DNA of 22,500 nt from Trachelipus rathkii. Its lineage: Eukaryota; Arthropoda; Malacostraca; Isopoda; Trachelipodidae. Position numbers and translations under genes: made by a program. Position 1 is the first letter of the stretch, and each line of letters begins with the position of its first letter. This document shows, piece after piece, positions 1-10,962 of this stretch. The notes below the pieces were generated by a model. It saw only the letters and a program-made list of their open reading frames with translations, did not search any database and was not told the origin of the DNA. The stretch covers positions 2,501 through 25,000 of the forward strand of contig JABUQX010061860.1 in the NCBI GenBank assembly GCA_015478945.1, given 5' to 3'.

Positions 1-3000
1 AAACAGTAAAGTAAACTAAACATTAGCAATACAAAACGTTACCTATTCACACTTTGTCAAACATATTTTTCTCTAACATAACAATGTTAAATTTATATTA
101 ACATGGTAATATTTAACTAAAACCTATCACAAAATTGGTCAATTATCAAACTGTTCAACGAATATACTCTAACGTAATAAAGTTTCCACATCAACAAAGC
201 TACATAGCGTAACATGAACTAGAAAATAATGTCAACGACAAACCTAACACAACGTTACACACGAATAAACCGTTAACATTAACAAAGGTCCACACTTAAC
301 ACAGTAAAGTTAACTAACATTGCATGCAAAACGTAACCTATTCTTACTTTTAAGCATATCTCTAGCATATTAACGTTAATCTTACACTAGCACAGTAACA
401 TTTTTTAGCAAAATGTATCATAATCTTGTCCGATTATCACACAGACCAACGAATATATGCTAACTAACAAAGGTTTCCTGCATTATCATAGTAATATTTA
501 ACAAAAATTTATCATACCTTACCTAAATATCATAATCCCCAACAAATAATTGCAAACATACCAAAGTTTATCCAAACATATAAAAAATAAACCAAAGTTT
601 TATCCAAACATAAACATAAAAATAAGTTCTTTGAATAAAATATTCATAGTAAAGTGTAATAGTTTACTGAATTTAAGGCAGGAAAACAGTAAATCAGTTA
701 ATCAAACCCACCCTTCCCCTCCTCGCCCCCCTCCCCTATCCACCCGGTCCAGACCTTTTTTGATCTATTTGATATAATGCATTCAGGTCACATGTAGAGT
801 ATCATTTCGGATAAACATTAGTACAAAAATAAGTTCTTTCATATTTACTAACCAACGAATATATTCTAACGTAACATTGTTTTCACATTAATAAAAGCTA
901 CATAGCATTACCCAGAACAAAGAAATATTAATGAGCAATGAAGATACCTAACACACCTTACGCGAATAAACTACTAACATTAACAAAGTTCCATACTTAA
1001 TAACAGTTAAAGTACCTAGCTTAGCTCTACAAAAACGTGACCTATCACACTTTTTCATTGCATAATCTCTACATTATCAATTGTTAATTTTTTACAATTG
1101 CACACTATTGATTTACGTCGCATTTCGAGTATCATTTCGGAAAAACATAGCACAAAAAATGAGTTCTTAATATACTAACCAGCGAATATATGCTGAAACA
1201 TAACAAATGTTTTCACATTAATAAAGCTAAACATAGCATCATGTATAAACTAATAAAATAATGTACAAAGACAAAACCCAACACACTTACGCTCTAGTAA
1301 AAACTGTTTAACATTAACAAAGTCCCACACTTAACACCGTTAAAGTAACTAACATTGCATACAAAAACGTAACCTATTCATACTTTTCCAAGCATTCTCT
1401 AACATATTAAAGTTAATTTTACATTGACGCAGTAATATTTAACAAAAATTTATCATAACCTTTGTCTAATTATCACACAGACCATCGAATAACTGCTTAA
1501 ACATAAAGTTTATCAATCATTAACATTAAAAAATAAGCTTATTTGAATAAAAATATCATACTAAATTGTAATTGGTTTACTGATTTTAAAGCAGTAAATC
1601 AGTAAATCAGTAAATCAAACTCATCAACCCCTCCCCACCCTCCCACCATGACCTTTTGATCTATTGATCTATTAACAAAGTTTTTACATTAATAAAGCTA
1701 ACATAACTAACCTGAACTGAGTGTGAATGTACATGTACAACGCCAAACTAGCACACCATTACGTACGAATAAACTACTAAAAATTAACAAACTTTTGCAC
1801 TTAACAACAGTTAAAGTACCTAACACTTCGTTCAAATGAAACCTATTCACACTTTTTTCAACCATATCTCTAACATATTCAATGTTTAATCTTACATAAC
1901 ATCGTAATATTAACAAAAATTAGCATATCCCTGTCTAATCATCATACTGACAACGAATATAATGCCAAACGTACCAATTTTACAACAACCGTATTATTAA
2001 CAAAAATTCAATCATTAACCTTCTCTAAATATCATAATCCCCAACGAATAAATTGCAAACATAACAAAGTGTTAAACCAAACATAACATAAAAATAAAAT
2101 TTTATCCTACAACATAAAAAATAAGTTTCTTGAATAAAATATCACAGTAAAGCGTTATAGTTTACTGATTTTTAAGCAGTAAATTAGTAATCAGTAAATC
2201 AAAAACCACCCATCCCTTGCGTCCCCTACCCACCCATCCGTCTATGATCTATTGAACTATTGATCAAAGTCATATTTCGAGTATCAATTTTGGATAAACA
2301 TAACAAAAAATAAGTTTCTTTATATACTGACCTACGAATATATATGTTTACGCAACAAAGTTTTAGCATCAATAAAGCTACCGATATCATTAAGCCTAAA
2401 CTAAGGAAGTTATAATGTATAAACGCAAACCTAACATACCTCGCGTATGATTATCCCTTAACATCCTGAAAATTCCCTACTTCATCAAAGTTAAAGTAGC
2501 TACAGGTCATACAATATTTCGATATGTTTCCCACTTTTCCCGCCATATCAGCAACAGGTAAAAGACGTATTATCTAACAAATCCCTTAACAAAGCGACCA
2601 AGTCTAGAAGATACCAGATATTAACTATTGAATTGACCACTATCTTCATCAAAGTTGTCACTTCGCTCTCGAGTATAACATGCATTTGAAACTATGAATA
2701 AACGTAGACATTAGAAAATTCTTGGCAAACCTAACATTTACTCAACAAAATCTAACCTAGATTCACGTTCTCTAACACATCATCGTCAGTTAACACAGTA
2801 ATATCTTACAAAACTCATCATTTCTCTAACAAATCAGTGTTAATTTCACATTGTCATAGTAATATTTAACATAACATACCTAACTTACGAATAAACAGTT
2901 TTCATTATCCAAGAGTATCTATAGCAACACATCACCTACCGAGAGAAAACCCAATGGGATGCGCCCTTGAAAGGGTGTGAATCCTGGAGGGGGATCTCCC

Positions 3001-3062
3001 CGAAGGGGTGTAAGCGGGCATTACCCCCCTGAAGGAGGAAAACCCGGTTAGGCCTCAGCCCT
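1..3062 (-). repeat. Left arm of giant palindrome (A-family repeat)
   Basis: AT-rich sequence that reads, as reverse complement, almost in step with 3064 to about 6590. Matched landmarks include the C-rich patch near 1620-1660 against the G-rich patch near 4456-4510 (about 1420 bases from the hinge on both sides). Others are 2225-2260 against 3855-3890 and 312-344 against 6243-6273. Internally it repeats words such as AACATTAACAAAG, CCTATTCACACTTTTTC and TATCATAACC at roughly 280-300 bp spacing, so it is satellite-like. No coding region is supported; the short ORFs here are chance. The arm runs off the left edge of the window. Confidence 0.88.
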
Positions 3063-3163
3063 TCGGGCTGAGGCCCAAAACCCGCTTACACCCCTTCGGG
3101 GTGATCCCCCTCTCAGGATTCACACCCTTTCAAGGGGCGCATCCCATTGGGTTTTCTCTCGGG
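2941..3163. repeat. GC-rich palindrome hinge made of nested mini-hairpins
   Basis: A GC-rich island in AT-rich surroundings that forms the centre of the giant palindrome. The exact centre is a perfect hairpin at 3051-3075 (11-bp stem GGCCTCAGCCC, loop TTC). Flanking it are small self-palindromes in mirrored order: CCCAATGGG (2950-2958), CCCTTGAAAGGG (2964-2975) and CCCCGAAGGGG (2998-3008). Across the centre lie CCCCTTCGGGG (3091-3101), a CCC-TTTCAA-GGGG hairpin (3125-3136) and CCCATTGGG (3143-3151). The left side carries about 20-30 bases near 3019-3050 without a clean counterpart on the right. Function is unknown; a transposon terminus or recombination hot spot is possible. Confidence 0.9.
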
Positions 3164-6100
3164 AGGTGATGTGTTGCTTTAGATACTCTTGGATATGAAA
3201 ACTGTTTATTCGCATGTGTTAGGTATGTTTATGTTAAATATTACTATGTCATGTGTTGAAATTAACACTGATTTGTTTTAGAGAAATGATGAGTTTTTAA
3301 GATATTACTGTGTTAACTGACGCTGATGTGTTAAAACGTGAGGTCTAGGTTAAAGTTTTTTGTTGAGTAATGTTAGGTTTTTTGCCCAAGATTTGTTCTT
3401 AATGGTACGTTATATTATAGTTCATTATGATGTTATACATCGAGACGAGTACACTTTTGATTGCGAAGATTTTAGATGTCAATTCATAGTTTCAATATGC
3501 GGTATCTTTTGATAGATTTGGTCGCTGTTAAGGGATTTGTTAGATAATACGTCTTTACCTGTTGCTGATATGCGGGAAAAGTGGGAACATATCGAATATT
3601 GTTATGACCTGTTAGCTACTTTACCTTTGCTTAAGTAGGAATTTTCAGGATGTTAGCGGATAATTCATACGCGAGGTATGTTAGGTTTTCGTTTGTACAT
3701 TATATCTTAGTTTAGGTTATGATATGTTAGCTTTATGATGCTAAAACTTTGTTGAGTAAGCATATATTCGTAGGTCAGTAAATAAAGAACGTTATTTTTA
3801 TGTTTATGTTTATCCAAAATGATACTCGAAATATGACTTGAATTAATGGATCAATAGGATCATAGGCGGATGGGTAGGTAGGGGACTGCAGGGATTGGAG
3901 GGTTTGATTACTGATTTACTAATTTACTGCCTGCTTTAAAATCAGTAAACTATTACGCTTAACTGTGATATTTTTTGCCAAAGAACTTATTTTTTTATTG
4001 TTATGTCAGGGAAATTTTTTTTGCTATTTTTATGTTATGTCTGTATAAAACTTTATGTTTTGCAATTATTCGTTTGGGATTATGATATTTAGGTAAGATT
4101 TTGATGATTTTTGTTAAATATACGGTTGTTGTAAAAAATTTGGTACGTTTGCATTATATTCGTTGTCAGTATGATGAATTAGACAGGGATATGCTAAATT
4201 TTTTTTGTTTAAATATTACCATTGTTAATGTAAAATTAACATTGATATGTTAGAGATATGCATTTGAAAAAGTGATGGAATAGGTTACGTTTTTTGGTAC
4301 GAAGTGTTAGGATTACTTACTGCTGTTAAGTGCTGAAGTTTGTTAATATTAGAGGTTTATGCGTCGATATTTGGTGTGTTAGTTGTTCCGTTGCTACATT
4401 ATATTCTTAGTTCAGGTATGTTATGTTAGCTTTATTAATGTAAAAACACTTTGTTAATAGATCAATAGATCAAAAGTCATGCGTGGGAGCGGTGGGGAGG
4501 GGTTTGATGGTCTTGAGTTTACTTGATTCTACTGACTTAACACTGCTCTAATTTAAAATCGTTAGATTAAACTATTAATATTTAGTACGCGGATTATTTT
4601 TATCCATACTAAAGAACTTAGTTTCATATGTTATGTTTGGATAAAACTTTTCTTATTTTCCAGTTATTCGCATGGCGATTTCTGTCGTGATCACATCTTA
4701 TGACAAAGATTAATGATAAATTTTTGCTTAGAACACTTAACTGTGCTCGAATGTGTAAACATTACTTATCGAATCTCATGTTAGAGAATATGCTTGAGAA
4801 GCCGTGTCAAGTCGTCCCTGATGTACGCTCACTCTCATACATATAGTAGTGATCTTATTGATCTTTATTCGTATGCAATGTACGTATCACTTGAGTCCTG
4901 CGTATTTATACAGTCCGAGTACGTTGTGTTTGTGGATTTGATGACGACGAGCTTTTAACTTTATTAACGTGTTACAGACGCTCGTAGCACGTTGTGTTCA
5001 GGTTTTTGTTCGTAGCATTTTTAATATTTATTCATCTCATGATGCCCTATGTTTACGCTACTGACTAGTATTGAATACAATTGTTGAAAACATTGTTATG
5101 TTAGCATATATTCCGCTGTGTTAGTATATACAAGAACTCATTTTGGCTTATGTTTATCCGACAATGATACCTCGAAATTGCAACACGTGAATCAATAGTG
5201 TTAAAGTGTAAAATTATCTAACATTGATATCTGTGCAGATATGCTTGAAAACAGTCTGTGAATAGGTCAATCGCGTTTTGTACGCTGAAGCATTAGAGTC
5301 ACTTTTACATGTGTTTCTTAAGTTATGGAACTTTCTAGGGTACTACTTAATGTATCGAGTCACGTCTCGTTATATACGCGGGCCGGCTCACGCAGATAGT
5401 TGTGTTAGGTTTTGGTAGTCATTGTGTCTCTTATATTTCTTTAGTTCTGGTAATGGCCTGTATTGTTAGCTTTTAATGTGTGTATATTACCTCGTATTCC
5501 ACAGCAGTGTTAACGAGCTCGTCCTAGAGTCATCCCATACGTTCTTGCGACCTTGGTTAACGTCGATACTCCACCTTAAGATGAGCAACCTATCTTTGTT
5601 GTACCTATGTTTATCTCTCGATAAATTGAAATACACTTATTCTACCCACATGTACCTCTTGCCTCAATTTAGACTAACTACGCCTCAAATGTCATCGGCA
5701 AAAATCAGTCTACCGAGATGTGACGAGTCAGTACTGCACTACTCTTGACTGAGCCCTTCCTCGGGTCTCTGTGTGCGGCATCTCCCTGCGCTTCGGAATA
5801 GTGGATTACGGTCTGCGCGGGTACGCGCGGCACTAGAGCGCAGGCCCGGGTTGATACTGATTTCAAGCGTACTGCATTATATAAATTCGTGTAAATAACT
5901 ATTAAACTTATATGATATTTTATTTAAAGAATATATATGTTATGTTGCCTAGTCACGAGATAAAACTTTTGTTATTTTTTGTATGTTTGGTGTCAATATA
6001 TAAAACTTTGTTATGCTTGCAATTATTTGTTGGGATATGATATTTAGTGCGGTTATGATAAATTTCGAAGTTTCACAATATTCACATTTATGATAGTGTA

Positions 6101-6780
6101 GAAACTTTGGTTACGTTTAGCATATATTGGTTGGTCTGTATGATAATCGGGACAAGGTTATGATAAATTTTTTGCTAAATGTTTTACTGTGTCAGTGTAA
6201 GATTAACGTTAAATATGTTAGAAGATATGCTTGAAAAAGTAAGAATAGGTTACGTTTTGCATGCAATGATTAGTTACTTTACTGGTGTTAAGTGTGGAAA
6301 CTTTGTTATGTTAACAGTTTTATTCGTGTGTAAGTTGTGTTAGTTTGTCGTTGTACATTATTTATCTTAGTTTATATTACGCTATGCCTAGCTTTGTTGC
6401 ATGTTGGGAAACTTATTACGTTAGAGTTTATTCGTTGATCAGTTTGATAATTGACCAATGTTGTGATAAATTTTTAGTTAAAAATACCATGTAATATAAA
6501 TTAACATTGGTATGTTAGATATATGCTTGACCAAAGTGTGAATAGTTACGTCTTTGTATATGCTTGTTAGTTACTTTACTGTTGTTAAGTGTGGTACTTT
6601 GTTAACGTTACCAGTTTATTCAAGTTTAAGGCGTGTCAGGTTTTTCATGGGTGATTATATTCATAGTTCAGATAATGCTAAGTTACTATGATAATGTTGA
6701 AAACTTTGTTACGTAGCATATTATCGTTGATCAGTGTTTTAAAGAATTTTGTTTTATTTTATGTTTAATCAAAATGGATT
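3064..6780 (+). repeat. Right arm of giant palindrome (A-family repeat)
   Basis: Reverse complement of the left arm out to about 6590, then more of the same A family to about 6780. Recurring words are TATGCTTGAAAAAGTG, GAATAGGTTACG, ACTTTGTTAATGTTA and GTTTGTCGTTGTACATTAT. Between hinge offsets of about 1420 and 2735 bases this arm is about 460 bases longer than the left arm; the excess lies in 4500-5870. The same A sequence recurs in direct orientation at 19076-21310. No gene is supported. Confidence 0.87.
4730..5870 (+). other. Degraded, expanded segment of the right palindrome arm
   Basis: Fragments of the A repeat are still readable here (for example AAGAACTCATTTTGGCTTATG near 5130, the partner of 1120-1170 in the left arm). 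They are interrupted by extra, GC-richer bases with no counterpart in the left arm. The landmark offset from the hinge grows from equal at 4485 to about +173 by 5150 and about +436 by 5830. An ORF at 5476-5748 lies in it but has no recognisable similarity and is probably chance. Low-quality consensus sequence or strong local decay would both explain it. Confidence 0.6.
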
Positions 6781-7390
6781 ACTCGATATGTGACTATGAA
6801 ATCAATAGAATCATAGATAAATAGAGATCATGGATGGATGTGCAGGTGGTATGGACCGTTTTTGATTTACTCGTTATTTACTGATTTAGGGTATTAAACC
6901 ATAACAATTTTAGTAAAAAAATTGACCTGAATCAATAGATCATAGATCAATAGATCATGGCTTTGGCAGGGAGTGTAGGTTGGGGTGCTTTGATTTTATA
7001 TCATATTCTTGTGTAAACAATACTAAAAAATATTGAAACTCATTTTATCAATAGATCAATAGATCCATAGATCAAAAGATCAATAGATCACGGATGGATA
7101 GGAGGGTGGCTGGATGGTAATTTGATTTACTGATTTACTTCTTTAGGGTATGTAAAACATGACAATTTTACTAAAAATATGACTTGAATCAATAGATCAA
7201 TAGATCACGGAAGGGGTGAGTAGGACTGTTTGATTAACTGATTTACTGCTTTAGGGTATGTAAAACACGACAATTTTACTAAAAAATATGACTTTAATCA
7301 ATAGATCAATAGATCAATAGATCACGGAAAGGGTGAGGAGGGCTGTTTGATTTACTGATTTACTGCTTTAGGGTATGTAAAAACGTAAAT
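6780..7390 (+). repeat. B satellite array, about 5 units
   Basis: Tandem units of roughly 110-140 bp. Each has a run of the 8-mer AATAGATC, a G-rich stretch (GGAGGGTGGCTGGATGG type), a run of the 8-mer ATTTACTG, then AGGGTATGTAAAA and CATGACAATTTTACTAAAAA. Units start near 6790, 6930, 7040, 7180 and 7290. The array joins the unique block at 7390 through the same boundary sequence seen in inverted form at 17370-17400. No coding potential. Confidence 0.88.
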
Positions 7391-7846
7391 TTGTAAGTTA
7401 TAAACATAAAAAGAATAAGAAATTTTATTTATTTATTTATTTTTTTATTTTTTCTTGATGGTTCTGAAACCATCATTTTCGAAATCTACAGACTCGATAA
7501 CATATATAAGGATACCAACATTATTGTTATACGAATGTTTATTAACTCAGCACCGCACCGGCTCCAGCTCCTCTGAATTCTTCTCAGACTCCTCCTTCCT
7601 CATTCTTCTTCCTTCCTCCTTCTTCCTTTCTTCTTCTCTTCTACCTCTGTTTTGCATTCCTTGCATTTCTTCTTCTTTTTTCAGTAGGGGGCTCCCCCCT
7701 CCGGGGGCCTCTGGAATCCGACGCCGAATCTGACTCAGAATCCTTCTCCGACTCCGACTCCTCTACCCCGTCTCCAAATTTCAGTCTTCTACGATCATTT
7801 CAATTTTAAGGGGGGTAGCGCTCCCCCCTACGGTGTAGCGCAGAGG

Positions 7847-7877
7847 GACGTAATCTCGTCTCCGACGAGATTACGTC
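7847..7877. repeat. Perfect hairpin, 14-bp stem, in the left terminal block
   Basis: GACGTAATCTCGTC, then TCC, then its exact reverse complement. The same stem recurs at 16637-16669 with a GAA loop. It lies just after a second GC-rich foldback (GGGGGGTAGCGCTCCCCCC, 7811-7829). Confidence 0.95.
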
Positions 7878-7924
7878 ATCATATAACTCACATCCAAATT
7901 TTAGCCCGATACGTTGAGCCTAAA

Positions 7925-7927
<3 letters not shown>

Positions 7928-8007
<80 letters not shown>
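7928..8007. repeat. TA microsatellite
   Basis: About 40 uninterrupted TA dinucleotides inside the left terminal block. The right block has no equivalent at that place, so this is a later expansion. The ORF reading YIYIYI through it is not a gene. Confidence 0.98.
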
Positions 8008-8010
<3 letters not shown>

Positions 8011-8160
8011 TATTAATATATTATATATCGGAAGCCATTGGGCGGGCCGGAAGCTTTGGAGCCGAGTCGGAGTGCATAAAAAACGATTTCCTTACAGAAT
8101 CGCTTTCGACTCAGAATCGATTCCCTCGGGAATCGATTCAACATTCCAAAATTTCAGCCT

Positions 8161-8198
8161 TTCTCTCTCTCTCTCTCTCTCTCTCTTCCTCTCTTCTT

Positions 8199-8250
<52 letters not shown>

Positions 8251-8406
8251 TCTCTCTTATAGTATTATATATATATAATATATATAATGATATTATATAT
8301 ATATATATATATATTATATACTATATATATATATATATATATATAGTATATATATATATATAATACTATATATATATAGAGAAGAGAGAGAGAGAGAGAG
8401 GAGAGA
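8161..8406. repeat. Compound microsatellite: CT, then TA, then GA
   Basis: CT-rich run at 8161-8258, TA-rich run at 8260-8380 and GA-rich run at 8381-8406. Because GA is the complement of CT, the block is itself roughly self-complementary around the TA core. It abuts the truncated 5' end of the LINE fossil. Confidence 0.95.
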
Positions 8407-8411
8407 AAAAT

Positions 8412-10045
8412 TTGTTGTAACATCAAGGAGAAGTTTTGGTGAAATCAGTAGACACAAACAGGAGATGGACGGAATTCTTTCAGTGAACTGCTAAATGTAA
8501 ATGAACAGGGGGAGGAGGAGGAGCAAGAGATGGTAAGAGGAGAGGAAGATGAGGAAGGGGAGGAGATAACTATGGAAGAATTAGAGGTGGCTCTGGAAAG
8601 CGATGAAGAAACGGGTAAGGCACCGGAGTGAAGAATGGGATACCCCATAAGAATTGACAAAAGAGTAGGAGGAGAGAAAATGAAAGAAGAAAATTTTGAA
8701 ACTATATTAATTAGTGTGTTGGAACGAGGTGGGGAAACGTCATATTATAGTGCCAATATATTAAGAGAAAAAGAGACACAGGAGACTAAAAACTACAAGG
8801 GAATTTTCTTTTGAACCATCTGACAAAAACAGTGATAGAACTTTAGAGAAAAGTTGAAGAATAGTAGTAGAGCCAGACATGGGGTAAGAGCAGCATGGAT
8901 ATAAAAAAGAACGAAGCACGACGGATCTCTGTTTGCTCTGAGATGCGTTTTTGGAAAGGCATGAGAATTCAACAAACGAGCATATATATAGTTTCATAGA
9001 TCTGAGGAAGAAAGCTTTCGATTCAGTGCCTAGAGAGAGGGCTGTGGAGCGAGACTGGAGAGAGAATATGCAGATGAGGTAGAAAATTGAGAGAGCTTCT
9101 GGGGCCAGGGTTTGGTAAAGGCAATGGTTAAATGTTAATGTAAGAACAGAATTATGAAATAGAATGGTTCGAGGTGAGAACAGGGGGTTAAACAAGAATG
9201 CGTGTGTCACCAATTTTTGTTTCTATATTTATTGGATTTAGTGATAATGTGAGAGAAGATATCGGAGATTTGGACGGTGATATTCTGGCTTATGCGGATG
9301 ACTTGGCGTGCTGGGGCGAAGAGGGAGACAGGTTGAGAGAGGTAGTGATATGTTTTGTCATTAGGCTGAGAGGGTAGGCTTGACAATAAACACAGAAAAG
9401 ACGGAGATCATGGTGGTCAGTAGAGAAGAAGGAAGGAGAGAGTTGAGAATAGAGGTGGAGGGGACTGAGATAAAGATGGTTTAGAAATGTTATTTGGGTG
9501 GAGTATTTGGATGAGAGGGAGGAAATGTACGACAGGTCACAAGGGGGATAGCTTAGTTATGGGTGATAAGTTAGAGGCAGTGTATCCCATACTGAAAGAT
9601 ACAAATGAGTGTGGAGGATAAAAGGGTGATATTTGAAGGTGTGTTAACACCGATTTTACTATTTGGAGCAGAGACATGGAGTACGACCACAAGAGAGGAT
9701 AGTAGAATACAGTCGGCGGAGATGTACGTTTTGAGAGCGAAAATGGGAAAGACTAGAAGAGACAGACAGAGAAATGAAAGAATAAGAGAGGAGGTTGGAG
9801 TGAAGGCTATATCGAATAAGATGGATGCAGTCAGATTGAGGTGGTGGGGACACCTGGAAAGGATGCAAGAGGGGAGAGTGGCCAAGAAGAAATGGGAATG
9901 GAGACCGGAGAAAACGAGACCTAGGAAGAGATGGGAAAGCTCGGTGGAGGACTCATTAAGAAGACATGGATTGCCGTCAACGCAGGAGCTAAGGGAAGAT
10001 AGAGGAAGATTCAGAAGAGTTCTGGCTCCGCTGACAGGGTCTTGA
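8412..10045 (+). pseudogene. 5'-truncated LINE reverse transcriptase fossil
   Basis: Decayed RT of a non-LTR retrotransposon, readable across several frames. In order: GEVLVKSVDTNRRWTEFF then ELLNVNEQGEEEE (about 8428-8525); EEITMEELEVALES with GKAP (about 8562-8625, matching the usual EEI..EEV..AL..GKAPG block); and NYKGI (about 8795). Next come FIDLRKKAFDSVPRE (8993-9040, RT motif A), LAYADDLACWGE with the catalytic YADD intact (YADD codons 9291-9302), and LTINTEKTEIMVVS (from about 9380). The last 146 codons (9605-10045) form one open frame with LTPILLFGAETW and LRWWGHLERM, the C-terminal block typical of these elements. There are multiple stops and frameshifts. No endonuclease domain precedes it; the copy begins directly after the GA microsatellite, as expected for 5' truncation during target-primed reverse transcription. 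The 3' end carries a short GGGTC/GACCC hairpin and a duplicated TTGTAAAG. Clade not assigned firmly. Confidence 0.9.
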
Positions 10046-10157
10046 CCCTTCCTGGAAGCGGTTGTAAAGTTGTAAAGTAATATATTCTATTTACTCTGGG
10101 AAAAAATACCAATATATAAATACAGTACATTAATGAAATAAAGAATTGGCTGCTCAC

Positions 10158-10962
10158 CCATATAAGGATCCGTAAAAGGATACACCCTCTGTGGGTTAAT
10201 TTCTGATAAGGAAGATAGAACTTGGCATGATGATCTGTAAGCCTCGTACTTCACTCGGAAACCTACAAAAACTTCGTCTGTCATTAACAATTCTGGATGC
10301 CAAATTTCATCACAGTTTATTTCTTCATTTTCGACAGGATTCCAAAATTCGATTCTTGGGTCTCTCCAAAGCATTCCTATAAAAGTGTCAATGATGCCTA
10401 TTCCCTTTGATGATGTTAAGTCATCAGAATTTATTATGGTTACAAAGTATTGAATTCTAAATATAGTGTCATTGTTTATAGAAGGGGGCGCTCGTCTTGT
10501 GTTATAACCTATTTCCTTTCTTATTGGCAGGCAATTCTCTTCATCACTTTTGTCAAAACATTGAACTAATCCATTGCATCTGGAACTTTTAGGCAAGCAC
10601 TTTCCTTCTGTGCAAGCGAATTCATTTCTTTTACAATGAGTAAATGTTAAGAGAGACGTAAAGTTTTCTTGATTCGCATCAGTACAGTTCCAAGTATGTC
10701 TTCCTACTGCTAGAGTTGACCTTAATTCACAATATTCCTTATGAATTTGAGATCTTAAAATCCACTTATTTTGATCCCTTTCGATGATTGAGTCGCCCTC
10801 ACCTTCTAAAATGAGGGAATCACTTCGACTCTTTAAGAAATAATATCTGTCATATTTGAGCAAAGGTCCATAATAAGTAAAGTCAGAGTAAGCTGGAATT
10901 AAACAAAAGTTATATCGCATTTGCGTGGAATTATCACTCTTAAATGTTCTCCAAATTAGTTT
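10158..10962 (-). CDS. Exon of LDLa plus ligand-gated ion channel-like receptor (partial)
   Basis: One open stretch of about 268 codons on the minus strand. The N-terminal third (RYNFCLIPAYSDF, YYGPLLKYDRYYFLKS, KWILRSQIHKEY, GRHTWNC) matches the extracellular region I associate with decapod proteins of this type; I cannot name the fold. Next is a full LDL-receptor class A module with six cysteines in order (C-KRNEFA-C-TEGK-C-LPKSSR-C-NGLVQ-C-FDKSDEEN-C) and the acidic DxSDE calcium site. After it comes a neurotransmitter-gated channel ligand-binding-domain-like part: FRIQYFVTIINSDD, IDTFIGMLWRDPRIEFWNP, EIWHPELLMTDE. Possible N-glycosylation sites are NST, NCT and NFT. The exon probably ends at 10158, where TATATGG meets a GTGAG donor. 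The 5' edge at 10962 (TTTTTTGAAG acceptor) is a guess. Signal peptide, Cys-loop and the four membrane segments are not in this exon, and I find none of them elsewhere in the window. It could belong to a live gene with outside exons or be a stranded exon; the frame itself is intact, unlike the neighbouring fossils. Confidence 0.75.

Larger units (their letters stand above)
7390..8160 (+). repeat. Left copy of inverted terminal block
   Basis: Reverse complement, with divergence, of 16828-17395. The best-kept part is the GGTTCTGAAACCAT and ATTTTCGAAATCTACAGACTC region (7459-7500). Further matches are the TTGTTATACGA word, CCAAATTTCAG followed by CTACGATCA (7774-7797), TTACGTCATCATATAACTCA, and AAAACGATTTCCTTA with GATTCC/GAATCG words (8085-8145). 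It also contains TTTA-rich and TTC-rich simple sequence, a GC hairpin near 7686-7711 and a TA microsatellite. The short SD/SE-rich translation near 7715-7790 has no recognisable family and sits in simple sequence, so it is not called as a gene. Confidence 0.85.

Noticed and set aside
3000..3165. Structured RNA gene or bacterial-style terminators in the GC hinge
   Set aside because: The hairpins are explained by the palindrome; no promoter, T run or family match is visible.
5476..5748. 90-codon ORF in the right arm
   Set aside because: It lies in the scrambled part of the A repeat, has no partner in the left arm and no recognisable domain.
1..6780. Telomeric TTAGG/CCTAA array
   Set aside because: GTTAGG and CCTAAC occur as single words within A units, never in tandem.
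7455..7790. Serine-rich, partly SD/SE-rich readings suggesting an acidic protein
   Set aside because: They come from TTC/TCC and GACTCC simple repeats, change frame within tens of codons, and have no family motif.
7914..8363. 149-codon ORF on the plus strand
   Set aside because: It is made of YI repeats from the TA tract and SL repeats from the CT tract; pure simple sequence.
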